Shown: positions 49,260 through 61,023 of the stretch, piece after piece | Numbering within the stretch: position 1 is the first letter of the stretch | Layout of the letters: each line of letters opens with the position of its first letter | Origin: Platycnemis pennipes | Lineage: Eukaryota > Arthropoda > Insecta > Odonata > Platycnemididae | Length of the DNA: 64,000 nucleotides | Assembly: GCA_933228895.1 (NCBI GenBank) | Contig: OW121855.1 | Location: 42,360,698 to 42,424,697, forward strand | Direction: 5' to 3' | The notes under the pieces: generated by a model | What the model was told of the DNA's origin: nothing | The model's database searches: none | The model's input: the letters and a program-made list of their open reading frames with translations, nothing else | Translations under genes and position numbers: made by a program

Positions 49260-50095
49260 AAGGCGTATGGCGGTAGCGGACAATAGATAGGAAGACATTT
49301 TACGGAAGATCAAGGAGCTTGAGAGAAGTAAGCGGTGCAGTGGCCCAGATTTGACAACAATATTCCAGGACCGGTGAGATACATGCAAAGAAATAGGCAC
49401 GTAGAGCAGTTAGATCTGAAACTTCTGTGTAGCGATACATTTAAGCCACCAATGGCATAGCTCGAGAGGAAATGGTTTTGACGTGCTGACGGAAGAGCAG
49501 GTTAGAGTCAAAAATGACCCCTAAATCTTTCTGAGAGGTGACCGAAGAAATACTATGCCCAGAAAGTCGGTAATCATGGCCCAGAAAAGATTTGCGTAGA
49601 GTGAACGGTAGAATCGCAGACTTAGCTGGATTAATTTTAAGGCACCATCTCTTAGACCATTGGTGTAGTTGGTCAAGAGCATTCTGCAGAGCAAAGCTGT
49701 CACTTAGGGAATCAATTTGTTTAAGAACTTTACAGTCATCTGAATATAACAGGATTTTACAAGTAGAGGAGGATACTGTGTCAACTAAGCCGTCAATGCA
49801 AAAAGTAAAGGACCAAGAACACTTCCATGTGGAACACCGGATGTAATAGAAACAACCGAAGAGTGTGAACCATCAATTAGAACACGTTGTTCTCTGTTTG
49901 ATAGGAATGATGAGAATATAGAAAGAAAATTGCCATGAATATGATAACGATTCTCATGTTTGAAGAGTAATTTCTGATGGTTAATTTTATCAAAAGCTTT
50001 AGGAAAATCGATGTAACAGACATCCAATTGTGCTGATCTCTCAAATGCTTCAATACAATGGCTATGGTAGTGAAATACTACCTTTAGGTACATGT
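49260..50095 (-). pseudogene. Broken Jockey/CR1-like reverse transcriptase
   Basis: Minus-strand non-LTR reverse-transcriptase fragment. From 50093 downward: DVCYIDFPKAFDKINHQKLL (motif A), FLSNREQRVLIDGSHSSVVS, SGVPHGSVLGPLLF (motif B), then a small frameshift near 49793. In the neighbouring frame: SSSTCKILLYSDDCKVLKQI (motif C, YSDD in place of YADD), ALQNALDQLHQWSKRWCLKI, GVIFDSNLLFRQHVKTISSR, a stop near 49447, MYRYTEVSDLTALRAYFFAC, and PVLEYCCQIWATAPLTSLKL with another stop near 49293. The order is that of a Jockey/CR1-type RT from palm to thumb. Endonuclease and most upstream sequence are absent. Non-functional. Confidence 0.8.
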
Positions 50096-50734
50096 GCCTA
50101 TGTACCGTTTTTCTTTCGCATGATTATCAATCCGGTTTGGGAATTACCGCCCCAGGGTTGGACACTGAAGTTTTAAGACTAAATCGACAAAGCTAACTCT
50201 CAAGGATAAAAGTTTATATGAAGGATTCCGATAAAAATTCCCCCCAAATTCTAAAATTAATAGTAACAAAGATAAATCATTAATTATAAGAAGTAATTAA
50301 TGCAGTTTCATATTCTGTGGAAAGATAGAAAGAAGCAAACGAATCTTGTTAACATATAAATGTTTTGCTTAAATAAGGAAGCCTTTTACTTTTAAAAATG
50401 GAAATCAAATTCAATCTAATATAAATACATAATTCGCTCCTTGAAATCCGGTATTTAGGAAAATGAAAAGTTTTCTGGGACCGAGAGACTAATATAAATG
50501 GAAAGCCTTTACGGCATGTCTGCTAACTGATACAAAAGATGGACGCTGTGGATCTCATGCATAAAGATTCTTCGCCTCGCATACCAAATGCAATTGGACA
50601 AAAATTGCCTTCTTGTGATACATTATTTCATACTTTCTTCTGCTATGTGACTTAGGATATCGAGTAATTACACCACAAGGGTCACTGTGAGGCAGTTCAG
50701 CTAATATCCTGATAAAATTAAATGTAAAATAAAT

Positions 50735-50815
50735 TTCGTTTAATTGTATATTTTTATCATTTACTTAAACTGTATCAACCTCTTCGGGTCATTATCAAGG
50801 GTAGAATACCACAGA
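50735..50815 (-). mobile_element. Penelope-like terminal fragment
   Basis: Minus strand reads CTACCCTTGATAATGACCCG, then AAGAGGTTGATACAG. The CCTTGA-A-ATG...(C)GAA...GGTTG layout is shared with 54760-54790 and is common at ends of arthropod dispersed repeats. Family assignment is inference. Confidence 0.3.
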
Positions 50816-51224
50816 ATACAAACTTGATGGTCACAAGAGGGGGGGAAGGAATTCAAAGACAGAAAAGGGGTGAGCAGTGACCATGCAGAAGGGGAGGAAG
50901 GTTTGGCCGTGGGAGGAAGAAAACTCCCGAGCAACTGGTGACCAGAGGTTCAAGGGCAAATTATGGGTCCATGGAGATGGTGGTGGGGAAACTGTAAAAG
51001 TACAGAATAAAAGGGGAAGAGGGATAAAAATCGTGTGGAATATAACAAAGTTTATATTACTATTGAGTTATGTCGATATTCCACAAATTTAACTCATTCA
51101 AATTTGCTATCCTGAGAAATGTAAAAACGCTAGAAACACACGACTTAAAATCTTTCACTAAAGAAAGGTTATTTACTAAATGATTTTGTAATTTGGGGGA
51201 AGCGACCATTAACTGAGTTAAAAT

Positions 51225-51480
51225 CCACCATAAGAAATAGGTGAGTGGCAGGGTGGAGTAAAGGTTTGAGGGGAAAAGGGGAAGACTGCAGCGACACAAT
51301 CTTTGAATACCAACTCTTTTTTTTAAGAAAGACGGCAAGTGGTCCATGGATACACGTCCGATCCGAAGGACGGAGTACTTTTCTTGAAGATACTTCACAA
51401 GGGCGTCATTATAGGACTCGTAATCTGCTGAAAATCACAACCACTGCAGGAATTAGAACCCGTTTTTCGATATGGACGTT
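51225..51480 (-). mobile_element. SINE family A (minus strand, diverged)
   Basis: CAAGTGGTCCATGGATACAC, GTCCGATCCGAAGGACGGAG and TACTTTTCTTGAAG are the reverse complement of the central domain. GGAATTAGAACCCG near 51450 corresponds to the B-box. Confidence 0.6.
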
Positions 51481-51619
51481 CTCCACACAACCACAATCTA
51501 GGAATCTTTCCATTTCCATAAAGGAACATTTCCACCAAACAATGAATTTTTGAAATAGAGTCAAAAATTAAAAAATAAATCTAGTTTATGTAATAAAATT
51601 GAGCCTAAAAATTTAGGAA

Positions 51620-51830
51620 GCTAAAGAATGGAATCATAGGCGATTTAATATTTATTTAGGCTGTCTATGCTTGCCTTTTTCTTTGTTTTGTAACTACACA
51701 TGTTCTTGATTAGAGGGTTTGAATGTCGTTAGAGCGCGTTTAGTGATCTTCAGCCCCTGCCAAACACCCTTGTGGTGTCTCACATGATGTTGCTTAGATG
51801 GGAATGTGGATGTCTATTGCAAGATAGCCG
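51620..51830 (+). mobile_element. LINE 3'UTR-like remnant
   Basis: CCCCTGCCAAACACCCTTGT, then GGTGTCTCACATGATG and a TGTGGATGTCTA stretch at 51752-51820, similar to 25385-25440 downstream of the LINE C-terminus. Confidence 0.35.
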
Positions 51831-52310
51831 GAAATGGAAATTATGTACCAGTTTTTGAAATAAGTACCGGATGGTCGGGATATTTTGAGCTGTGAGGAAG
51901 TCTTTCAAATTGACTAACCTAAGAAGACCAAATAGCATACGAAAAAATTATTTTGGAAGATTTCCAGATTCCCCATTTAACATTTACCAATTCCGAAAAT
52001 AACACCCATAAAGGAGCTGTAACTGGATGACGGATTTGTGAAGTAAAACGCCTGTCGCGTGAAGCAGGATCGATTTATCAGGCACGAAGCTCTGGAGCGC
52101 TACCCGGGAGTCAGTTGCTTTGGTAACATTGGACTTCACGTGATCCCTGTGTGTCAAACTTCGGTCGAAGAGGATGGCTTGGAATCTGTATTTGATGCCA
52201 CTCGGGATGTGGGTGTTTGCGAACTCTACCGGTAATTACGGAATCTACGAGGCCTTTTTCGTGTATGTGACACATATACTTGTTCGTTGATTTTCAATTG
52301 CCATTTAGAT

Positions 52311-52531
52311 TCCATAGTATCAGGCTCAACTATGTGGAAATTGAATTTCGTAAATGAAACACTAACTTTTGTTTCCTTCCACATATTTCTTTTCTTGGTA
52401 TGACGTTTCGACACATCGGTGTCATCATCAGGTAACATTTGAATTTTGTACCTGATGATGACACCGATGTGTCGAAACATGTCGTACCAAGATAATAAAT
52501 CTGTGGAAGGAAACAAAGTTGATGTTTAATT
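52311..52531 (+). mobile_element. 221-bp foldback element with 10-bp target duplication and hammerhead-like core
   Basis: Inserted in the RT fragment and flanked by the direct repeat CCATTTAGAT (52301-52310 and 52532-52541). The interior is a long imperfect inverted repeat: the left arm from about 52361 to 52433 mirrors 52450-52521, including TGTTTCCTTCCACA versus TGTGGAAGGAAACA. Each arm carries an ACCTGATGATGACACC...GTGTCGAAAC segment. Such ends are seen in Penelope-like elements, which carry hammerhead motifs (family knowledge). No coding capacity. Confidence 0.65.
52448..52487 (+). ncRNA. Candidate hammerhead ribozyme motif (type I, minimal stem III)
   Basis: GTAC (stem I, 52448-52451), CTGATGA core (52452-52458), stem II GACAC/GTGTC (52460-52464 and 52469-52473, loop CGAT), GAAA core (52474-52477), CATG, then UC with predicted cleavage after C52483, and GTAC (52484-52487) closing stem I. 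Stem III would be only A-U plus C-G, but ACATGT is self-complementary, as in minimal hammerheads thought to act as dimers. Deviation: one extra U (52459) between core and stem II. The minus-strand partner in the left arm (about 52433-52395) has CTGATGA and GAAAC but lacks two stem-III bases and has a poor stem I. Confidence 0.45.
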
Positions 52532-52977
52532 CCATTTAGATGCCCAGAATTTGGTCTAGTCAGATTTTGTCCAGGTTTTTTTTGTAGTTTCTTAGTGTTC
52601 TTACCTCCTTGCAATGCAGCGGCGGAAATGACTACGTTGTCGGCATACACATGTGATTGAGTTGATAGAGATGAAGGAATGTCATTGACACAAATATCAA
52701 ATAGCATCCGTGAGCTCATGGCCCCTGGGGAATGCCAGTTGGCACCGGGCGCTCGGATGACATTTTGACGTCGTCGCCGACAACAAAGCTCCAACCGGAG
52801 AGGAAGCTGCGGGTGAGTTTGATCAAACGCACGGGAAAACGATGTTTGAGCATGTGCAATAGGCCGTGGTGCCATGCGGAGTCGAAATCATTCGCCACAT
52901 CCAGGAAAACTACTCCCGTTGAGCGGCTGAAGTCAAAGCCGTGCGAGAGGATCTCCACCAGGATAGGCACCACTTAG

Positions 52978-53694
52978 AACATGCAGCTTTTATATAGGAT
53001 CGGAATCGGGATGGGATATTGTGTAGGAGAGAGCATAAATTTGTTTATAAAGGAGTAGTGGCAGGTTTAAATTTTCAGAAACTTTAGATTGGAAACCACA
53101 ATCAGAAGGTTGAAGTACAGCCAACCTCCCTTGAAAAAATTTAAGGCAATAAAGTTGCGAAACATGCATAAAAAACTCATTTTACTTTGATAGATTTAAC
53201 TTGTAGATAAAATTAATAAGATAGGGCCGTATAGTTCAATATTATTTGGAATTTAATGACGTAAAATTTGAAATAGAACTCCATTAAAGCGTAGTTGCTG
53301 GGACGATAATAAGATAGCTAATGTTTTTTGTCGCTTTTGCATATCTGCAAGAACCATTAGATGTGCAATTTACTTGTAAAGCTTTTTATATTTGCAACGG
53401 CGAAAAGTAAACTTTTTAGTATCTGCCTCAGATGAGATTACAGGAGAATAGTATCGTCAACATTACTGCATGTTCGCTAATAATAACACATAAATATATT
53501 CGTACGGACTCCAAAAATCATCTGTGTGAAATACTTTCCCGAGTGGTTTGCGACTCGTTACATTAAATATTTATAGTTCCCATAAACATTACCAACTCAC
53601 AAGACCCTTTTAAAGTGCCATCTTTACATTCTCAAGGTAATCCATCACGGCTACTGTAAATATTGTAAAATGTAATGAAAGAGAAGGCTGTTTT
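52978..53694. other. AT-rich DNA, nothing recognised
   Basis: Presumably older sequence flanking the RT fragment; its upstream domains are not visible. Confidence 0.4.
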
Positions 53695-53960
53695 GATGTG
53701 ATAGCTAAATCTATCTCCCACCACAAGGGCCCCAAGTTCGAATCTAGGCAGTGGTACAGATTTCTTTAATATTGTACCCGTCCGCACTTAGGTGCTGAGT
53801 TGAAATCACATCAACTTCAGTACTCTGTCCTTCGGATACTACGCTGTACTGAGTTCACCTAGTCTCCTTTCCCGCACCAGTCTCCGTAATTTTTCTCCCG
53901 CGAGTAACTAACCAATGAAATTTATCGGGACCCAGTCATTCCTGTAATACTAATGATCTG
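53695..53960 (+). mobile_element. SINE family A (diverged)
   Basis: TTGATGTGATAGCTAAATCT, AAGTTCGAATCTAGGCAGTG (B-box), TTCAGTACTCTGTCCTTCGG. The 3' half is degraded. Confidence 0.6.
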
Positions 53961-54744
53961 GTGCGAATACTACACTTGAAGTAGCTGTGTATGAGGGCAG
54001 TTATTCACAGCCATTATCATAGAGAGGAGAAGAAAAAATGTCGGCTCCAAATACTTCCCTCAATCATGTCAATTTTTTCAATGTATGCTTATGTTTCACC
54101 TTTTGATCCCCTCAACGGGTGAGAAATTCGAAAGAAAAATGCTCATAACCTGCAGGAGGGACTTCTGTTGATTTCCCAACTACTTAAGAAAGCATCAGAT
54201 TTGAATTGTGAATCCAAAAAATAGAGTGAAAACTTAGCTATAAGCAGCTGTAATATAAGTAGTTTCAACGACGAGAGAATATTCTGAGAAATTGTGGAAA
54301 ATACAGCAATGAAGGCCAATAAGAAACAGTGAAAGAAAATTTAATCGATATATTTTCCATAAAAATTTATTGGGGACAGATTAAACAGTTCAATTTCATA
54401 AAATTTAAATCTTTTAATCATGGTGACAAGTCGGTATTTGCATCTTATTTATATGGTTTTAATCATGTCTGATTTAGAGTAGAGTTGATTTATATTGTAC
54501 ATGACATAGGTGCAAAGCTGTATTTTGTTTAGAAAACCTCGATATTATGTCAGTATCTAAGGCTTTGGGACCAAAATCGTTAAATGACCTCATTTTATCA
54601 TGTACCTATCCCGTCTTTAAAAAAGCATTCCCCAAACATTGTGACATTCTACATGGTTATACCCTCTAATCTACCCTAAACACTCCTCCCTCAGTTCCTA
54701 CCTCCCTCTTTATGAACAATGGGCTCGCCACTGTGAGAATGACA

Positions 54745-54852
54745 AAGTACCCTTGAGAATGGCACAAGATGTCGAAACAGGTTGGGGATAGTATTTTAAT
54801 AAATTGTGCGAAAAATACATTGCTAACGTTTTCTTTCAATGTGTCACTTTTC
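54745..54852 (+). mobile_element. Penelope-like terminal fragment
   Basis: Contains CCCTTGAGAATGGCACAAG, GATGTCGAAACAGGTTGG, then an AT-rich stretch with TTTTAATAAATTGTGCG. Same layout as the reverse complement of 50735-50815 and loosely that of the hammerhead-like elements, but the CTGANGA core is not present. Confidence 0.3.
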
Positions 54853-56739
54853 CACAAAGAATCACCTGACTCGATTCAAGCTAAAGAGAAAACTTGCGAT
54901 ATGCTCAACCCCTGTCTGGAAGGTTAATTTCCGATTCGCCCCCGTCATCTGCAAACAAGGCCTGAGGGCTGACAGGTTCCTCTCTGTTTAGTAGTATTTC
55001 ACGAGGTCGAATATCTCTTAAAATTATTGGTGTTAACCTGCGTGAAAACTAATTCAACTGAGAGATAAAATTAAAACTCCTGGTATCTGTAATGAGTCAA
55101 CGAAATCAGTTTTGTAGTGTGTCAAATTAGGAGACTGCCTCAGATTATATGCTCTTCCAAAAACTGACCCTATAAGGAACATGCTAATGAAGAAAATCAC
55201 CGGTAATGTTAATTAAATGGCTAAGGGCAGTGTTGAGGCGAGCAAAATGAAACGCTAAAAGTTACCCAACCCTCACATGGCCTCTGGAATTTAACTCTTA
55301 CACACAAGCCAAAAAATTAGAAAGCTAATCATCACGTTAATTGGATCTGAAAAGGTTAGATATTTTGGAAAAAAAACCATGGAAAAATAACTCTTAAGAA
55401 TATTTTCACTACTTATGAATCACAAATGAAGAGAGATACGATTTCAACGCAGTGAAAGAATGTTTTCAATTCGGGAGGCAACGAGATGGAGAAACAATAG
55501 AATGTTGAGAATTAGTAAGAGGGATGGGAGATTATAAAGTAAAGAAGATGAAAGAGGGAGACCAATAAATTCATGTGCTAAAAAATGTTTAGCATATAAG
55601 TTGTCGTAGCCATAGAGTGGTGATACATTGTATCATGGGTCAAAAGAAGTATACCAGTATATGAAAAGTACCAAGACAACCAGTATATGAAAACAAGGCC
55701 CATGGGAACAGAATAAATGTTCATGATTTCGATAAATATGGATTCAGGCGATTATGATGAAGAGAGAGAAAGTGGAAATCGGTCTCTCATCCGCTAAGAA
55801 TCATTGCAAGAGACCTTTCAAGATTTCGTGGAAGTGGACTCTAAAAAATCGCATTACTATGATAGATGTTTTCTTTTTAGAAATTCCATATATACCTAAC
55901 TGTTAGAACTGGGATTATTAAAACTTGGCTAAATGATGATTATAGAAGTTACTAATCAATGCCTACCTAAAAATATAGTGCCCCAAAATATTTTCGAACT
56001 TTATGACGAGTTTTTAAAATCAGGAAACAAGCACCACAGCTCTATAACTATGAATCCCGTTGCCTGCACAATTGTTCACCTCGTATTCCAATCAATGTCA
56101 CTGCAGTATTACAATTTCCCCTTCGTCACCCCTAAAACCCATTATTTTCCCTCTTTTGAATTAGAACAATGAGATAGTGATTCATTTATGCCAGCACATA
56201 CCATTTAATTTATGCTTTGAAATCTTATTTTACAATTAGTTCGATCCATACTGGCTTAATGGCCAAACTCCTTTTTCTACGAAGGAAAATAACAAGCGTT
56301 TTTGCATTGAAGGAAACAAAATGGTGGTCAATCGCGATTAAGACAACAATAAACCATCGGTGTGATTTAACTTTTAAAAAAACTGCACATATATATTTTT
56401 TTTAATTATGACCTATTAGAATAAGTGCATGTGTTAAACACCTATAATACATGAAATTAAAGGACTCTCTCGTTATTTAATTTCCAATATATTGATGTTC
56501 GCCAATTATTTCATATCTAGCCGATACGATGTGGGCCATCATTTAGTAACTGGGGCATATTTGACCAACTTGCATTCCGAGATAAAATCTCGACTTGCGT
56601 TTAAATGAGGCATTGGTAAGAAGGAGGACGTTATATCGTTAACAGTAGCAACAAAAATTCTTTGCAAAAACATTTGTGAGTTTAAATTGCATGTAATTTC
56701 AAAGACCACTTCGATAAAAATACGTTTTTGCTAGCTGCA
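54853..56739. other. AT-rich DNA, nothing recognised
   Basis: Only short frames; 55933-56172 is open for 79 codons with no recognisable motif. Confidence 0.4.
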
Positions 56740-56931
56740 GGTAACGTTAACATTGAAAACGCAGGTTACTCATTTCAATGGTATGATTTCAAAGCCTCTT
56801 TCATGGATATAGCTGTGCTTACATTGAAAAAAAGCAGTCAAGAAGATTACTATGTAGAGAGAGATTTGCGAAATATCAAGTTTACTGAAGCCGATCAGAA
56901 AATGTATTATAGTCATTATCGGAGACTATGA
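56740..56931 (+). pseudogene. Possible odorant-receptor-like C-terminal exon
   Basis: After an acceptor-like GCTAGCTGCAG, an open frame of about 63 codons runs to TGA at 56931. GYSFQWYDFKASFMDIAVLT resembles the Y-x-x-x-W-Y-x-(F)-x-x-x-x-x segment near the C-terminus of insect 7tm_6 odorant receptors, with LKKSSQ where RSQ is usual. The rest (YYVERDLRNIKFTEADQKMY) does not match the family. No upstream exons were found. Weak call. Confidence 0.2.
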
Positions 56932-57101
56932 TGATGACACGTTTGGTACGGATAGTATGAATGCTAATCACTAAAAACAGAGGAGTGCCTTAAAAACAAC
57001 TCTTTCAAAATTATGGAATTTGAGCTTAAACAGACGCTGAAATGCGGTCGCTAAGAGTTGCGAAATCATTACATCTAAATGCAATAAAGAAACAAGATTT
57101 T

Positions 57102-57235
57102 GCCGTCCCCGGTGGCGGCAGGGCAAATTTAAATCCCTCATCTTTCGATCCCAGGGTCGCAGGTTAGAATCCCGCCCGGGAGGATTTTCACTTCCTGGGG
57201 CATGGATTTATGTGGTTGTTTAATTATTATTATTT
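57102..57235 (+). mobile_element. tRNA-derived SINE, family C
   Basis: GCCGTCCCCGGTGGCGGCAG (A-box region), GGTCGCAGGTTAGAATCCCG (B-box region), then CCTGGGGCATGGATTTATGT and a run of ATTATTATT. Distinct from family A. Confidence 0.6.
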
Positions 57236-59054
57236 AAAAACCTAATGGAAAGATATTCTGTATTGTTTGCCGTTTAATGATTGATAATTTAAAAAAATAC
57301 TCTAAGGTAGAAAATATCGAATTTACGATCACAATATTTTCGTACTTTCCTGTGAATACAATATTATATAAAGAACACAGGGTATAAAAAAAATAAGGAG
57401 AAACATGAAAATGACAAAAAACTCAAAATGGAAAATAAAGTATTACGAACCAATCAATTAGACCTTAATGGAGTTACCCACTGATACGCACAACAGGAAT
57501 ATATTTAAAATTTCTTCTCTGTGGAAATCTTGCTTGCTCAAGATGGATTCCATTTTGGTAGGTAAGCATGCCAAGTAAAACAAGGGAATTCTGCAAGTAT
57601 TAGCGCAAAAATAACATGTCGCATATGAAAGTATTCGGACTGGCCACATCAAAATAAAAATCTAAGGTGACATTTCACAAAATAGATGCCGAGGAATGGA
57701 GAAAAAAAGGAGATGAATAGTCAGCTCTCAACGCCAATATTTCTCCGGTGGTGAAATTATAAAACATTTCCTTTCTCAGCTGGCTGGCGATAATCTTTAA
57801 GGCGTGAAAAATCTGCCTCGGATGACAAATTTAGCGAAAAGAGAAGGTTGAGAATTAAAAGGCAAGGTCTTAATACGCTTGTTTCCTTATCCTCTCCTGC
57901 AGCAGATAGGTTTAGACAGTGGGCGCCCTCTACCCCTGACTACATCATCAAACAACGAACTCTTTTATTTCCTCTTCACTTTCTCCCTCCCCACTCTCTT
58001 CCTGTCTCGCAGCCCCTACGGATGAAGTATCTCATTTCCTACAAAAGCCCAAATTTTCTCTCTATAGCTCACCCTCCCTTAGCCTCGACATCCTGTCATT
58101 AACAAGGCAGGAATTTCTGTAAGGCCAACAGATTCGTTCCTTAAATAAATGTTTTTAAGGGCAAGTCCTCGCATTCACAAATGATAACTTTCCCAAATAA
58201 TATGTGCCTGACCTTAAAATTAAACTCTTTAGCATATATACCCTGATATATTAGCTAGTTTCGTAATTAGGTGAGAAAATTATGAATCAGGCCGATTAAA
58301 AACATTTAAAAAGCGTTTTCAAATAATTTTTTTTATAATTCAGTTGTTCAGTAAATCAATTGTTCAATAATTTAATCCAATTTATTAGTTTTCATTTAAA
58401 GAGGAGAAACGCTAGTGGCGATAAACATAAATACACTGGATGGAAATGCGATACAGAAGAGGAATACAAACCCCATAAAAATTCGTTTCAGGCGTGATGT
58501 GGTGGAATAACATAATTAAATTAAATTACCAATCTTATTTAATTAAATACAAACCCTCTCAAAGAGTGCATGCCTAACTAGCATTTGATTAGCATCAGAG
58601 AGGTATTACATTAAATACTTATGTTAATGTGAAAGGTCTATTATCATGATACCAGAGAAAGAAAAAACACGAGCCAAATCCACAAAAATCCACATATCGC
58701 CTGAAAGAGTTATGGGTTGTTGTTTGTTGAGCAAAGCGCATGCACAGAAACTTGTAATGATATTGAACTAATCAATAGAATCTTATGTTCTAAGTTACGG
58801 ACATTCTATTTACAAATACAGAGTGCGTCATCATGATTCGGACAATATGAACTATTTCTGTAGTAGACTAGTATTGTTGCATGCCTGCATGATATTAAGG
58901 ATAAATTTAAAACTCTTTGGATTTAAAATGCATGTCAATGATGGTTCACCCCTAGCCAGGCATCCTTGCTGTTGCTTACAGAGCGCTCGCTCTGAAATGC
59001 AGCGATATCCATATTGGCAAATGTTGTCACGTAAGTGATCCTTAATGTAGTCAC
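57236..59054. other. AT-rich DNA, nothing recognised
   Basis: A small self-complementary AATTAAATTAAAT / ATTTAATTAAAT patch lies at 58515-58550. Confidence 0.4.
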
Positions 59055-59618
59055 TTACGATGGCAGGACTTTTTGGTTGACCCCTTCATCCACTCTTCAT
59101 ATGGTTTAATACAACGGGAATCAAATCTGGGCTCTAAAGCGACCAAAAGGAGGACCAAAACATGCCAGCGTAGTCAGTGAGCGACGGTTTAGACAAAATG
59201 GCTCACTTGGGCCGGCTCACCATCCTGATGAAAATCATATAACCGTCTGGACGCCTCTTTATCGCTCATGACTGCAACACTACCAATTATACGAATGTTT
59301 GGCTTACTTAGAGCACCAATTGACGCAAATTTCCGCAATGATTGCCCTTAGTTCTCCAAAATCAAGGGGCGCTTGAGTCCTTTCGACGACAGCGGAGGTC
59401 CTCGCGGAGCGATCTTTTGAGTGGCCCTTCCTTGCTGGCACGGTTTAAGCTTTCTTGGACTGTACAGAGGCCCTATATTTTGCCACAGTGGCATATACGA
59501 TTGATCTCGGGCATCCAAAGACCAGAATTATTTCCGTCACTGATCGCCCAATACGAAGGCCGTACATAATCTCGGTTCTTCAATTATACTTTGCACTTAG
59601 TTTCAGCATCGTGGTCAT
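59055..59618 (-). pseudogene. Degenerate Tc1/mariner-type transposase
   Basis: Minus strand from ATG 59618: MTTMLKLSAKYN, stop, then IMYGLRIGRSVTEIILVFGC and PRSIVYATVAKYRASVQSKK, an N-terminal helix-turn-helix of the kind 'x-TEI-x-x-x-(L/F)G-x-PRS-x-VY-x-V-x-K(Y)'. Next comes DRSARTSAVVERTQAPLD; further on FHQDGEPAQVSHFV, matching the second catalytic-aspartate block (QDGAPAHT). The third block is only a trace near 59100-59140. Many stops and frameshifts. No terminal repeats were fixed. Confidence 0.65.
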
Positions 59619-61023
59619 TTTGAGATTAGACCTAAATACTAGAAGCATCAGACTTTCTCAAATGCAAATGGAATTTGACTGAGACACAATAAGGGGGGAA
59701 ATTTGAATTGAAAATTGTCCGGTTAAAAGTGTGATGATTCCATTTAAAAAGTTAAAGCACCAAAATCATCGAATTCCAGCCTTGAAGGTCACGTATACGG
59801 TATATTATTTGAGTTGAATTGGGCCACAGCTAACGAGGTAAGGTTAGCTTTGTTGTAAATTTTTTCTACTTTTGTATAATCTGATAAATCAAAGTTGCTC
59901 CTTAACGATGAGGAGGGGAAAAAATTTTTCAGCCAATTAATTCACTTCTCACTCATAACATCATTTCAAATAGAAAGAGTTTACAACTATTTATTTAATA
60001 ACTAGATACATGGTGGGAAAATAAGACCATATGTGACTACATGGACTCGCAGAATCACCGTCACCGGGATATGCAAATTGATCAGAGTTCGTACAGAAAA
60101 CCTGAAAATTAATACGCTTCCACCCGAAGCTCGCATTTGAATATTCGATGATTGGGTAATTTAATCCTTCCCACATTTTCCAATTTGGATATTATGTGAA
60201 TCGATTAATATTTCACTAGAGTGACAAGAGTTCAATACATAAGGTGCCCCAATTGAATGCACACACCTTGTGCTCTGGAGTAGCTTATACTAGACAGTAC
60301 TAAAGGAACTGTAAAAACGAAGGGAAGGGTTAGAAGGGTACAGCTGACTGGTTTCTCTTCAACTCTTACTGTGAAAGCGAAACTAGTTATCGGATCTCCC
60401 TATTGAAAAAAAGTAAGAGGGTGGGGAAAACACCGTTTTCTACCAATGAACGGTCTGAAACGCTCGAGACTTTCCTCCTGATGAATTCACATTATTCAAT
60501 AGACATCATTTTCCCTTAAATAACGCACGATTGAAATTTTACCGGAAAAACTTCAATTGGTACATTGAAGATAAAACGCTGATTTTGTGGCATCAAGATA
60601 GCAAATACCATTACCGGATTTGAAGTCAACGCATCCGGTTGGAAAGTAAGTCCTGCACCCCTGAGGTAGGAAGGCACCCAAAAAAGTGAAATGCGTGCCG
60701 AAATATCACAAAATGAGATGCTTTCGATGTCATAATTCAATGCTATCAAAAGAAAACAATTATTAAATTACCGGGTATTGTGGAAACCGCCTTGTTTCGT
60801 TTGATTGGCGAGTTAACTTATTTTAAAATTGTGTGAACGGCGGATTACGAATGATCTTTCTCTATCTAGTGAGATGGTACACTAAGAATACGTCACCAAA
60901 ACATTCGGATTCCTGACCTGTTTATCCAAGTTCATTGACCGCTCAATTTAGAGGCTCCCCTTCATTTATTCTTATTGGTGTGGGCTTCTACGCTCCGCAG
61001 GAACATCGGCCCCAGAGTTTCAG
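59619..61023. other. Unannotated DNA
   Basis: No coding or repeat signal recognised between the mariner remnant and the GC-rich island. Confidence 0.4.

Larger units (their letters stand above)
52020..52977 (-). pseudogene. Broken Jockey-type reverse transcriptase interrupted by a foldback element
   Basis: Minus strand from 52977: FDFSRSTGVVFLDVANDFDS (motif A, normally SKAFDS), WHHGLLHMLKHRFPVRLIKL, RSFLSGWSFVVGDDVKMSSE, RPVPTGIPQG (motif B), a frameshift near 52730, then MLFDICVNDIPSSLSTQSHV and YADN in place of YADD. The reading is cut at 52531 by a 221-bp insert and resumes at 52310: KWQLKINEQVYVSHTRKRPR, then LFDRSLTHRDHVKSNVTKAT to about 52020. The two halves join sensibly when the insert is ignored, which fixes the order of events: RT first, insert later. 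Confidence 0.8.
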
